In this document: positions 1-7,417 of the stretch, piece after piece
Layout of the letters: every line of letters starts with the position of its first letter
How positions within the stretch are numbered: position 1 is the first letter of the stretch
DNA from: Hirschia litorea
Lineage (GTDB): Bacteria > Pseudomonadota > Alphaproteobacteria > Caulobacterales > Hyphomonadaceae
NCBI RefSeq assembly: GCF_042665075.1
Contig: NZ_JBHTBR010000002.1
Location: 1,364,001 to 1,428,000 of the forward strand
Reading direction: 5' to 3'
DNA length: 64,000 nucleotides
Position numbers and translations under genes: made by a program
Notes under the pieces: model-generated
Databases searched by the model: none
What the model was told of the DNA's origin: nothing
Seen by the model: the letters and a program-made list of their open reading frames with translations, nothing else

Positions 1-609
1 CGACAACACTGTCACAGGCACTTTGCGAATTTCAGTCGTTGCGAAAATGAACTTCACATGTGGTGGTGGCTCTTCAAGGGTTTTCAACAGCGCATTAAAA
101 GCTGCTGTTGAGAGCATGTGCACCTCATCTATGATATAAACCTTATAGCGCGCATTCACTGGCGAATAGCGAACACCATCGAGCAATTCACGCATATCTG
201 CGACACCCGTACGCGATGCGGCGTCCAATTCCAGAATATCAGGATGGCGACTTTCCATAATCGCCTGACAATGACGTCCAGGCGGGTCCAATTGAATGCT
301 CGGACCATCCACACTATCGGATACGTAGTTTAAGGCACGCGCCAACAATCGCGCTGTTGTCGTTTTTCCGACCCCCCGCACACCTGTTAGCATAAAGGCG
401 TGAGCGATACGCCCGGTTTTGAACGCATTGGTGAGCGTGCGCACCATAGCTTCCTGCCCAACCATATCATCGAATGTCGTTGGACGATATTTACGCGCCA
501 GCACTTGATACGCACCGCCGCCTCCCTCATTTGGGGAGTCATCTCCAAACATTGAAGAAGTGTTAGGGTCTAGCCCTTCGTCGTGCATGCCGTCTGTTGA
601 ATCGTTCAT
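1..609 (-). CDS. dnaX: DNA polymerase III subunits gamma/tau, 5' part
   Basis: Clamp-loader ATPase of the replicative polymerase; the gene runs off the left edge, so only the first ~203 residues are present. On the minus strand the start is ATG at 607-609. A short acidic N-terminus leads into the core motif QVLARKYRPTTFDD, then GQEAMVRTLTNAF, the Walker A GVRGVGKTTTARLL and the Walker B region YIIDEVHMLS, followed by the sensor region FIFATTEIRKVP. The usual four-cysteine zinc module between Walker A and DAASRTG is nearly gone: only one Cys, in RHCQAI, is visible. It diverges from the TIR gene that follows. The identity is secure. Confidence 0.95.
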   Translation of the reverse strand, partial: MNDSTDGMHDEGLDPNTSSMFGDDSPNEGGGGAYQVLARKYRPTTFDDMVGQEAMVRTLTNAFKTGRIAHAFMLTGVRGVGKTTTARLLARALNYVSDSVDGPSIQLDPPGRHCQAIMESRHPDILELDAASRTGVADMRELLDGVRYSPVNARYKVYIIDEVHMLSTAAFNALLKTLEEPPPHVKFIFATTEIRKVPVTVLS

Positions 610-723
610 GCGCGGAACTTAGCGCTCCTTTTGCGTGGTGCCTATAGGCAGTGACAGGAAAAACGCGCCATCACGTACAAAAACCGATTCTCAAAAAAAG
701 CTTCACCCCTCCCGATAAAATGC

Positions 724-737
724 TAGGGTTAACCCTA
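724..737. promoter_or_regulatory. Perfect 14-bp palindrome upstream of the TIR gene
   Basis: TAGGGTTAACCCTA reads identically on both strands and ends 41 bp before the TIR-protein start, in the divergent dnaX/TIR intergenic region. Its position suits an operator for a dimeric regulator of the TIR gene. It contains the half-site TTAACC, but no regulator is encoded next to it. The palindrome is seen directly; its role is inferred. Confidence 0.4.
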
Positions 738-778
738 AGTAAGAATAGTTTGCACTGGGATTTTGTGAGGGGAAGACC

Positions 779-1954
779 ATGGGCTACGATATTTTTCTAA
801 GTTATCGGCGCGCCGATCAAGAATTAGCACGCGCACTTGTTGCTGCACTTGAAGCACGCGGTGTCGGTGTCTGGTGGGATCAAAAAATTGATGGCGGCGT
901 AGATTGGCGAGACGCAATCGTCGAGAACCTCATTGATTCTGATATGCTCGTCATTCTTTTCTCAGAAGAATGTAACGCCTCCAAGCAACTCAAGAAAGAA
1001 CTCGCTCTCGCAGATGATATGGATAAAGATGTTATCCCCGTCCTCATCGAAGATACAAAACCTAAAGGCCATTTCCTGTATGAGATGGCTGCGCGAAATT
1101 GGATTCAGATTCACCCTCACCCTGAAAACAAAATAAATGATCTTGCAGACCGATTGACCAGCCTTGCAGAAGCCACACCTGATGGTCTTTCAGGCACTCC
1201 CGTACCAGCCCCCGTAGAGACCAACACTTCCCCCATACCAGAAAGCATTCAGGACACAGTCACAACCTCTACAGACCCCATGCAGGCACCAGGCACGATT
1301 GATGCACTCCCTGAATTAACAACAGCTCCGCAAGTACCGCCCCAACCTATCTCGATTGCTAAAAAAACTATTGATCCCAATGATTTAAAAGCAAGACGTG
1401 CCGCACTCAAACGCGAAGAAGCTGCCATTCTTGCCGCTGAAAAAAAATTACAGAAAGAAGCAAGCAAAAAGTCAGCTGCCGCCGTAAAACGAGGTGCGAA
1501 AAAGAAGAAATACCGCAATTTCCTTCCCTTCAAACTTATTGATATCGTCTTTATGCTTCCAATTGTCTATTTCGTCATCGAAGAAACGGGCGGCGGCATA
1601 GACCGCATTGATTTAACTGATATTCCTGAGCTAACCGAATTAACCGCAATGATCGCCGTCAGCCTAGCTGCAGTCGGTGCACTCGTCTTCCCTATCCGCT
1701 ATTACATGCGCAATCTACGCATGAAAGAAGCCGCGAAAGAATACGCCAAATCAAGCCTTGCACTGTATGCGCTCCTATGGGCTGCTGGCATAACATACGC
1801 ACTTATAGAGGGCGATATAGGCGAAGTTGCTGGGGTGTGTTTAGGGTTTGGTGGTTTGTGGCTGGCATTCGGAGTCGGGGCTTTTGCGCTCTATGGTCTG
1901 ATGCATTTCCAGCGCTCTGTCCGCAACTTCAACAAAAACGTCGATAAAATCTAA
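779..1954 (+). CDS. TIR-domain protein with C-terminal membrane segments
   Basis: 391 residues. Residues ~3-130 form a TIR domain: DIFLSYRRADQE opens it, WWDQKI follows, and E74 in LKKELALA sits where the NADase glutamate of catalytic TIRs is expected. Residues ~135-195 are a Pro/Thr-rich linker and ~200-247 a charged Ala/Lys/Glu-rich helical stretch. Four hydrophobic segments follow at about 251-268, 287-307, 326-344 and 349-376. A Shine-Dalgarno GAGGGGA precedes the ATG. Bacterial TIR proteins include NAD-cleaving antiphage effectors and signalling proteins; a membrane-tethered TIR effector is a reasonable but unproven reading. It stands alone, with no obvious defence partner beside it. Confidence 0.8.
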   Translation: MGYDIFLSYRRADQELARALVAALEARGVGVWWDQKIDGGVDWRDAIVENLIDSDMLVILFSEECNASKQLKKELALADDMDKDVIPVLIEDTKPKGHFLYEMAARNWIQIHPHPENKINDLADRLTSLAEATPDGLSGTPVPAPVETNTSPIPESIQDTVTTSTDPMQAPGTIDALPELTTAPQVPPQPISIAKKTIDPNDLKARRAALKREEAAILAAEKKLQKEASKKSAAAVKRGAKKKKYRNFLPFKLIDIVFMLPIVYFVIEETGGGIDRIDLTDIPELTELTAMIAVSLAAVGALVFPIRYYMRNLRMKEAAKEYAKSSLALYALLWAAGITYALIEGDIGEVAGVCLGFGGLWLAFGVGAFALYGLMHFQRSVRNFNKNVDKI

Positions 1955-1974
1955 CCATCGTCAAAATAGAAAAG

Positions 1975-2002
1975 GCGTCATTTCTTACAACAGAAATGGC
2001 GC
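1975..2002. terminator. Hairpin between TIR gene and SRP RNA
   Basis: An 11-bp stem (1975-1985 with 1992-2002, one G-U pair) closes a six-base loop 20 bp after the TIR stop codon. T-rich sequence flanks it on both strands, so it could terminate both the TIR transcript and the SRP RNA coming the other way. Confidence 0.6.
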
Positions 2003-2040
2003 ATTTATACAGTGGATATAATTGTAAGGAAAATAAGGTG

Positions 2041-2136
2041 AAACTGGCGACGACCCGAACGAAACTCGTTGCGGCTGCTTCCTTCCGGACCTGACCGAGT
2101 TCGCGAGCGGCTCGTCCGCCACCAGCTTCGGGTTGT
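2041..2136 (-). ncRNA. ffs: Signal recognition particle RNA (4.5S type)
   Basis: The minus strand carries the conserved SRP core GGTCAGGTCCGGAAGGAAGC followed by AGCC, which is the symmetric loop and GGAA tetraloop that bind Ffh. The flanks pair into a long rod: CCCGAAGCTGG near the 5' side, and GAGTTTCGTTCGGG plus GTCGCCAG near the 3' side. The length is about 96 nt, as in small alphaproteobacterial SRP RNAs. The ends are estimated from pairing and may shift by several bases. It lies between the TIR gene and nudC. Confidence 0.9.
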
Positions 2137-2212
2137 TATATCGCAATGCTTGCCCCATTTAGCAAGAGTAGCGACCATTTAAATCACAACGTTTTTAGAA
2201 AATCTGTCACAT

Positions 2213-3181
2213 ATGTCCCTAAAACCACCCATCCCTTTTGCAAGCGCCCCCTTTGAACGTGCTGCGCACCACCGCACAGACACAGATTGGCTAAAAGCTG
2301 CTAAGTCAAATCCCACATCATTATTTATGCTAATGTATAAGGGCAAAGTACTATGTGAGGAAAATGGAGTATCACTTGAGGACGTTATTCCCGGGCAAGC
2401 GATATCACAGACTCCACGTCTTATCGCCTGGCTGACATCGGATCAGCTTCCAATTCATGAACCGTCCCAATCAATTTTTCTAAGCGAAGACAATGGCATA
2501 GCTAGATTTTCTATAAATCTGCCTGCTGAATTTGAATTGGAAAATTCTGCACTCTCTCAGCATGTCTTAGGGGATGTGCGCGCCATTGCAGGCGGTATAA
2601 GCCCAGAAGATGCCCAATTTGCCGCCACAAGCGCAGCAATTTTCAATTGGCATAGACGCCATTCCTTCTGTGCAAATTGTGGACATGCGACTCACATTAC
2701 CGAAGCTGGCTGGAAACGAACCTGCCCATCCTGCGAAGCTGAACATTTTCCACGTATAGACCCAGTTGCGATCATGTTGGCAGTGAAAGGTGATAAATGT
2801 TTAATGGGACGACAAGCGCATTGGGCTGAAGGCATGTATTCCTGCTTAGCTGGCTTTGTGGAACCTGGCGAAACCATCGAGCAAGCTGGCGCGCGTGAAC
2901 TTTTTGAAGAAGCTGGTGTAAAAGCAACGGGCCGGATCGAGTATCTTTGTGGACAACCTTGGCCCTTTCCAACAAATCTTATGATCGGCATGATCATGGA
3001 AGTTGAGAATGAAACCCTTATTGTAGACAAAAACGAACTCGAAACAGCACGCTGGTTTGATCGCGCCGAAGCGCAGCAAGTGCTCGATGGAACGCACCCC
3101 ACCATCTCCGCACCTGCTAGTATTGCTATCGCTCACTACGTGTTAAAGGCGTGGCTTGAATCAGATAATTGGAAAAATTAG
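2213..3181 (+). CDS. nudC: NADH pyrophosphatase / NAD-cap hydrolase (NudC)
   Basis: 322 residues. Hydrolyses NAD(H) to NMN(H) and AMP and, in this family, removes NAD caps from RNA. A zinc ribbon is seen at C153-x2-C156 and C171-x2-C174. The Nudix box spans ~214-236 (GFVEPGE...RELFEEAG), and the NudC signature QPWPFP sits at ~248-253. The N-terminal ~120 residues are the usual variable domain. Its stop overlaps the stop of the convergent YHS gene by four bases (TTAG). The Shine-Dalgarno before the ATG is weak. Confidence 0.92.
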   Translation: MSLKPPIPFASAPFERAAHHRTDTDWLKAAKSNPTSLFMLMYKGKVLCEENGVSLEDVIPGQAISQTPRLIAWLTSDQLPIHEPSQSIFLSEDNGIARFSINLPAEFELENSALSQHVLGDVRAIAGGISPEDAQFAATSAAIFNWHRRHSFCANCGHATHITEAGWKRTCPSCEAEHFPRIDPVAIMLAVKGDKCLMGRQAHWAEGMYSCLAGFVEPGETIEQAGARELFEEAGVKATGRIEYLCGQPWPFPTNLMIGMIMEVENETLIVDKNELETARWFDRAEAQQVLDGTHPTISAPASIAIAHYVLKAWLESDNWKN

Positions 3182-3630
3182 CGATTTAAAATGTCAGGCC
3201 ATTTGGCATCTGCTGATTGGATAAAGCCTTCAGGGTCAGCTTTCCACTTGGCTTGAATTTTATCACTATAATTTAGGTAGAGTTTGCCGTCCAAAACCGT
3301 CCATTGTTTTGGATCACCTTTGAAAAATTTACCGTCAGCCATAGCCCATGCACAATAGCCACCATATTGTGGAACATACTCCTCAGGGTTTGCCTTAAAC
3401 GCTTCGAGATTAGCTTGCGACGCAAATATGAAATCAGCTCCCATATATTCTGCCGAATATGCTTTATCGCCTTTCACAGGCGAGCCATCCTTAAAATAAG
3501 ACACAACATCATAACCACCTGCACCTAAATTGTTGAACGATTTGGTGTAAATAGGTGCCTTATCAGCATATGCTGGCGCGGTCGCCACTGACGCCAAAGC
3601 CAAGAAAAACACAGGTAAAATTTTACGCAT
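3178..3630 (-). CDS. Secreted YHS-domain protein
   Basis: About 150 residues from the chosen ATG at 3628-3630, preceded by AAGGGC at a good distance; a 20-residue upstream extension is in frame but lacks a signal peptide start. The N-terminus MRKILPVFFLALASVATAPAYA is a classical signal peptide. The mature part has YHS features: GGYDVVSYFKDG, then YMGADFIFASQANLEAFKANPEEYVPQYGGYCAWAMADGK. YHS proteins are often metal-associated periplasmic proteins; the exact role is unknown. It is convergent with nudC and lies downstream of pheA on the same strand. Confidence 0.8.
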   Translation of the reverse strand: MRKILPVFFLALASVATAPAYADKAPIYTKSFNNLGAGGYDVVSYFKDGSPVKGDKAYSAEYMGADFIFASQANLEAFKANPEEYVPQYGGYCAWAMADGKFFKGDPKQWTVLDGKLYLNYSDKIQAKWKADPEGFIQSADAKWPDILNR

Positions 3631-3724
3631 AGAACAGCCCTTAGTCTCAAGTTTAAATCTCGAGACTAAGTTATAGATGTTCTCTATCACTCACTACTCA
3701 CATTTTCGCGAGTCCTATCTATTG

Positions 3725-4582
3725 CTATTCTTCGTGGACACCGCTCTTGCGATAAGCATGCGCTTTAAACACACCCAAAATATCCAAACGCGTAGAAAAG
3801 AAACTCATCTCTTCTAATGCCAATTGCACGTTTCGATCATCAGGGTGGCCCTCAACTTCCGCATAAAACAATGTCGCAGTGAATGAGCCTTCACTCAAAT
3901 AACTTTCAAGCTTGGTCATGTTGACATTGTTAGTCGCAAATCCACCCATCACTTTATAAAGGGCTGCAGGCACGTTGCGCACTTTAAAAACAAAAGCAGT
4001 AATAAAGCTCTCATCTTCTGATTTACGCTCTAGGACTTTTGGCTCTTTCGCCATCAACACAAACCGTGTGGTGTTATGTGCGTGATCCTCGATATTGGAT
4101 GCTAGAATGTCCAAACCATAGACTTGAGCAGCTAGTTCTGGCGCAATAGCAGCTAAATTTTTGTCGGGTGATTCGGAAACTTCTCGCGCCGCACCCGCTG
4201 TATCAGCAGCCGTCACAGGCGCAATTTCATATTTTCTCAAAAAATTTCGACACTGCCCTAGCCCCATAATATGAGAGCGAGCACTTTTTATGTCTTCTAA
4301 TTTTACACCTTTGCGCGCCATCAAGAAAAAGCGAATTGGCAAAAAATGTTCGGCATTAATATGCAGCCCAGCGTCGGGCAAAAGATGATGAATATCAGCA
4401 ACTCGCCCCGCGATTGAGTTCTCAACGGGGATCATCGCTTCGTCCGCATCCCCTTGTATCACTGCACTAAACACGTCTTCAAACGTCTTACACGGTAATG
4501 GTTCAAAGTCTGGTCGCGCTTGTGCACATGCTATATGAGAATTGGCGCCGGGCTCACCTTGGTATGCAATTCGTTTAGTCAT
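3725..4582 (-). CDS. pheA: Prephenate dehydratase with ACT domain
   Basis: Converts prephenate to phenylpyruvate in phenylalanine synthesis. The start is placed at MTKRIAYQGEPGANS, with AGAG in front; an eight-residue longer form is possible. The catalytic signature is HNTTRFVLM, and the N-terminal AYQGEPGANSHIA matches the family. The C-terminal ACT domain carries TKLESYLSEGSFTATLFY, in which the phenylalanine-binding ESRP motif of enterobacterial enzymes is replaced by ESYL; to my knowledge this variant is common in alphaproteobacteria. It is a stand-alone dehydratase, without chorismate mutase. It diverges from the cytochrome-OmpA gene. Confidence 0.93.
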   Translation of the reverse strand: MTKRIAYQGEPGANSHIACAQARPDFEPLPCKTFEDVFSAVIQGDADEAMIPVENSIAGRVADIHHLLPDAGLHINAEHFLPIRFFLMARKGVKLEDIKSARSHIMGLGQCRNFLRKYEIAPVTAADTAGAAREVSESPDKNLAAIAPELAAQVYGLDILASNIEDHAHNTTRFVLMAKEPKVLERKSEDESFITAFVFKVRNVPAALYKVMGGFATNNVNMTKLESYLSEGSFTATLFYAEVEGHPDDRNVQLALEEMSFFSTRLDILGVFKAHAYRKSGVHEE

Positions 4583-4772
4583 TAGTGTCTCTTTCGATGG
4601 GGTCAAATCTCACTTATAAGCCTCTAAACTCGCTTAATTAGAGTGCGACGGTTCGCCGCTTCTAAAAGTAGGTCCAAATTCATACAAGTGCCGCTATGTT
4701 GCAGATCAAGCAATAGCGTGGCAAAAGGCCCGCGCAAATCAAAATATATGAACCAAACTGCAAGGGCGTTTC

Positions 4773-5993
4773 ATGAGCGACTTGGGCTTTAACAAAATTA
4801 TGGCTGCTGCACTCTCCACGGGTTTAGCAATTCTTGGATTGAACGCGGCCAGCGACGCTTTCTTTAGCAAAGAGGCTCCTGAAGAGCCTGGCTACCTCGT
4901 TGAGGTTGCTGAAGTCTCCTCTGGTGGACATGGCGATGAGCCGGCATGGGTGCCGCCTACGGACTATGGTGTACTTCTAGCGGAAGCAGATGTTGCAAAA
5001 GGCGAGAAAAAAATAGCTGCATGTGTGAGCTGTCACAAATTTGAAGCTGGTGGAGCAAACGGTACAGGTCCAGGCCTTTACGATGTTGTGATGCGCCCCA
5101 AAGCAACACATGGTGGCTTCGCATACTCTTCAGCGCTGACAGATATGGGCGGCGTTTGGGATTATGAGGCGCTTGATGGCTTCTTAAAAAACCCGAAGAA
5201 ATATGCATCAGGTACTGCAATGAACTTTGCAGGACTTAACAAAGAAGCCGACCGTATGAATGTGATCGCTTACTTGCGTACACTTTCAGCATCTCCCGCA
5301 CCTCTACCTGCACCGCTACCTCCTGAGGCTCTCATCGAGCCAACTGGTGATGCAGAGCATGCAGACGATGCACACGCAGAAACAGATGCAGCAGCGCATG
5401 ATGTTGCCGCACCAGAAGAAGCAGGCCACGCAGTAGAAGAAGCTGCTGAAGATGCTCACAATGCTGTTGACGGTGTCATGGAAGATGCAGGCCAAGCTGT
5501 TGAAGCTGTTCAAGAGGCTGCAGTAGCGGTTGAGCCAGAATTTAAAGCTGAAATTGGCGGCGTTGAATTAACAGGTGCTGCTAACGGTGTTGAAGCAAAA
5601 CTTCTTTCATTCATCGAATCTGATGCTGAACCATGTAAAGAAGCTGCATGTTGGTATTCATTTGACCGTCTAACATTCAACACTGGTTCTGCCGAATTGG
5701 ATATGGATAAATCAGCTGCACAACTTGATAACATTGCGCAAATTCTAAATGCTTACCCAAGCATAGAGCTGAAAATTGGCGGTTACACTGACAATACAGG
5801 CTCTGAAGAAGCAAATATGACTATCTCCCAAGCACGTGCAGAGGCTGTTGTTGCAGCACTTATTGCTGATGGCATTGCAGCAGAACGTCTTGACCCAGAA
5901 GGTTATGGACCACAGCACCCTGTTGCTTCAAATGATACAGAAGAAGGCCGCGCGCAAAACCGCCGTATCGATGTACGGGTTAGAGCTCGCTAA
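4773..5993 (+). CDS. Membrane-anchored cytochrome c fused to an OmpA-like domain
   Basis: 406 residues. An uncleaved-looking N-terminal hydrophobic anchor (~8-27) is followed by a class I cytochrome c: haem site C84-V-S-C87-H88, GTGPGLYDVV, and axial Met150 in GTAMNFAG. This half resembles the membrane cytochrome c552 (CycM) usually found beside pheA in alphaproteobacteria. After ~172 comes a long Ala/Glu/Asp/His-rich linker (to ~285). An OmpA peptidoglycan-binding domain follows (~292-406), with TFNTGSAELD, the D/N-rich GGYTDNTGSEEAN and the C-terminal AQNRRIDVRV. AAGGGCG precedes the ATG. The predicted product is an inner-membrane cytochrome that also grips the cell wall. Both halves are intact in one frame. 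Confidence 0.88.
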   Translation: MSDLGFNKIMAAALSTGLAILGLNAASDAFFSKEAPEEPGYLVEVAEVSSGGHGDEPAWVPPTDYGVLLAEADVAKGEKKIAACVSCHKFEAGGANGTGPGLYDVVMRPKATHGGFAYSSALTDMGGVWDYEALDGFLKNPKKYASGTAMNFAGLNKEADRMNVIAYLRTLSASPAPLPAPLPPEALIEPTGDAEHADDAHAETDAAAHDVAAPEEAGHAVEEAAEDAHNAVDGVMEDAGQAVEAVQEAAVAVEPEFKAEIGGVELTGAANGVEAKLLSFIESDAEPCKEAACWYSFDRLTFNTGSAELDMDKSAAQLDNIAQILNAYPSIELKIGGYTDNTGSEEANMTISQARAEAVVAALIADGIAAERLDPEGYGPQHPVASNDTEEGRAQNRRIDVRVRAR

Positions 5994-6001
5994 GCTTGAT
6001 T

Positions 6002-6874
6002 TTAAGATTGAAATAATTGAGACGGCCGTTTGATTGATCGAACGGCCGTTTCTTTTTGTCCAATTCTTTCAATAGCTTCGACTACAGGTTCACTTGCGCA
6101 CATCATGTGATGGGCATTGGCATGAAGCAAACGAACGGCATCTTGCATAATCCCCACATGCCCCGGCCAAAATATGAGATCGCCTCTCTGAAGGCTTGTA
6201 AGCGCCGTTTTGATATCCAGCGCAGTTCCTACAGCTTCCTCTTGCATACTCGCATCACGGGGCACGCTAAAGCCCGCAGCAACCATTGAAGACTGCACTA
6301 AACCAGAACAATCCAACCCAAAACTATCTTTACCCCCCCACAGATAGGGAGCATTGAGAAATTTTTCCGCCACCGACACATAATCTTGGTGAAATTCGTC
6401 TTTGCTGCTTAAATGATTTGAAAAAACCCAACCACCTGATTTCAAACGAGAATAATCACCCTCTTGCTCAATAATCGACACGCTCGCATTCAAGCTCAAC
6501 ATCATTAATGGGGTCGTTTTCAAGTCAGGCTTTGTGAAGACAATCGTTCGCAGCACACTCACCTTATGAGTTGGGATTTCAACCGCAGACACAAGATGAT
6601 TTGTACGTATCCACCCCACATAGTTATCACTCTCAAGCTGCCCCCAAGACCAGCCCCCCTGCTCATCATAGACCGTAAAGATCTCCCCCTGCTGTGCTTG
6701 TGTATCCAGCGCGCTATCGTCCTGCGGTGTGCGATATAGGCCCGTGATCGGTGCCTGAACCTGCCACGATTGCCCTGCGCTATAACGCTGCGCATCTACA
6801 CGCCCTTTCAGGTAAGATGCAGCGATACTTTCACGAAATGGATGTAGACGCGGATTTAGTTTTTCCATTGTCAT
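6002..6874 (-). CDS. NlpC/P60 family cell-wall hydrolase with SH3 region
   Basis: About 290 residues from ATG at 6872-6874 (MTMEKLNPRLHPFRES). The first ~170 residues carry bacterial SH3-like repeats (APITGLYRTPQDDS, GGWSWGQLESDNYVGWI). The NlpC/P60 peptidase follows, with catalytic Cys in LDCSGLVQ, conserved GDLIFWPGHVGIM containing the His, and LLHANAHH. Such enzymes cleave peptidoglycan stem peptides. No signal peptide is evident, as in many alphaproteobacterial relatives found near leucyl aminopeptidase. The gene is read after marR and pepA on the same strand. Its last codons overlap the terminator of the convergent gene. Confidence 0.85.
   Translation of the reverse strand: MTMEKLNPRLHPFRESIAASYLKGRVDAQRYSAGQSWQVQAPITGLYRTPQDDSALDTQAQQGEIFTVYDEQGGWSWGQLESDNYVGWIRTNHLVSAVEIPTHKVSVLRTIVFTKPDLKTTPLMMLSLNASVSIIEQEGDYSRLKSGGWVFSNHLSSKDEFHQDYVSVAEKFLNAPYLWGGKDSFGLDCSGLVQSSMVAAGFSVPRDASMQEEAVGTALDIKTALTSLQRGDLIFWPGHVGIMQDAVRLLHANAHHMMCASEPVVEAIERIGQKETAVRSIKRPSQLFQS
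6021..6057 (+). terminator. Rho-independent terminator of the cytochrome-OmpA gene
   Basis: A 10-bp stem built from two copies of ACGGCCGT (6021-6030 with 6041-6050, one G-U pair) is followed by TTTCTTTTT. It lies inside the last codons of the convergent NlpC/P60 gene, so one sequence serves as terminator and coding DNA. Confidence 0.8.
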
Positions 6875-6962
6875 AGATTTTCTCGCAAAGTTTTTCAGCT
6901 TACCCATACCAAAAATGAGCAAGATCATTTGACCTGAATTTATTCAAAAAGGAAATATGTAA

Positions 6963-7337
6963 TCAGGCGGCACTGCGTGCGGAAACTGGCAATAGTGCAT
7001 CCACTTTTGCAGCCGCATCAACAACGGCATCGCCAAACTCAGTTAGAAAAACAGATCCAGCGACAGTTCTCTGCACAAGCACATTTCGTAAATCATCTGG
7101 ATCTTTTCGGCGCTTCAATAAATTATAGCCCGACAATGTATCCAAAGCACGCGTAACAGCTGGCTTGCCTAAATTTAGGTTTAGCGCCAACCCTCGAACT
7201 GTATGGGGTGGCGGTGTCAAATACACTGCTAATAGGATTGCCATCTGACGCGCAGATAGATCAGGCGCTTCAGATCGGACGGATTGCGCAAGAACATCTC
7301 TCCATAACTGAAGTGCAGCTGTTCGATCCATCTCCAT
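6963..7337 (-). CDS. MarR-type winged-helix regulator
   Basis: About 124 residues from ATG at 7335-7337, which has GGGAGAG in front; a longer in-frame version starts at 7370. The core AILLAVYLTPPPHTVRGLALNLNLGKPAVTRALDTLSGYNLLKRRKDPDDLRN is a winged helix, with recognition helix GKPAVTRALDTL and wing KRRKDPDDLR, as in MarR proteins. The ligand and targets are unknown. It sits between pepA and the NlpC/P60 gene on the same strand, a common alphaproteobacterial arrangement. A 12-bp palindrome lies upstream and may be its own operator. Confidence 0.75.
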   Translation of the reverse strand: MEMDRTAALQLWRDVLAQSVRSEAPDLSARQMAILLAVYLTPPPHTVRGLALNLNLGKPAVTRALDTLSGYNLLKRRKDPDDLRNVLVQRTVAGSVFLTEFGDAVVDAAAKVDALLPVSARSAA

Positions 7338-7388
7338 TGCGCAAACTCTCCCATGACACGAAAACGTCATGGAAGAATCACCTAATTC

Positions 7389-7400
7389 GATTCGCGAATC
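7389..7400. promoter_or_regulatory. 12-bp palindrome between pepA and the MarR gene
   Basis: GATTCGCGAATC is a perfect palindrome 52 bp upstream of the MarR start and 18 bp after the pepA stop. Dimeric MarR proteins usually bind such sites and repress their own genes. Each end is also a GANTC motif, the CcrM methylation site of alphaproteobacteria, so methylation state could matter. Function is inferred. Confidence 0.35.
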
Positions 7401-7417
7401 AATAGACCCAATGAATT

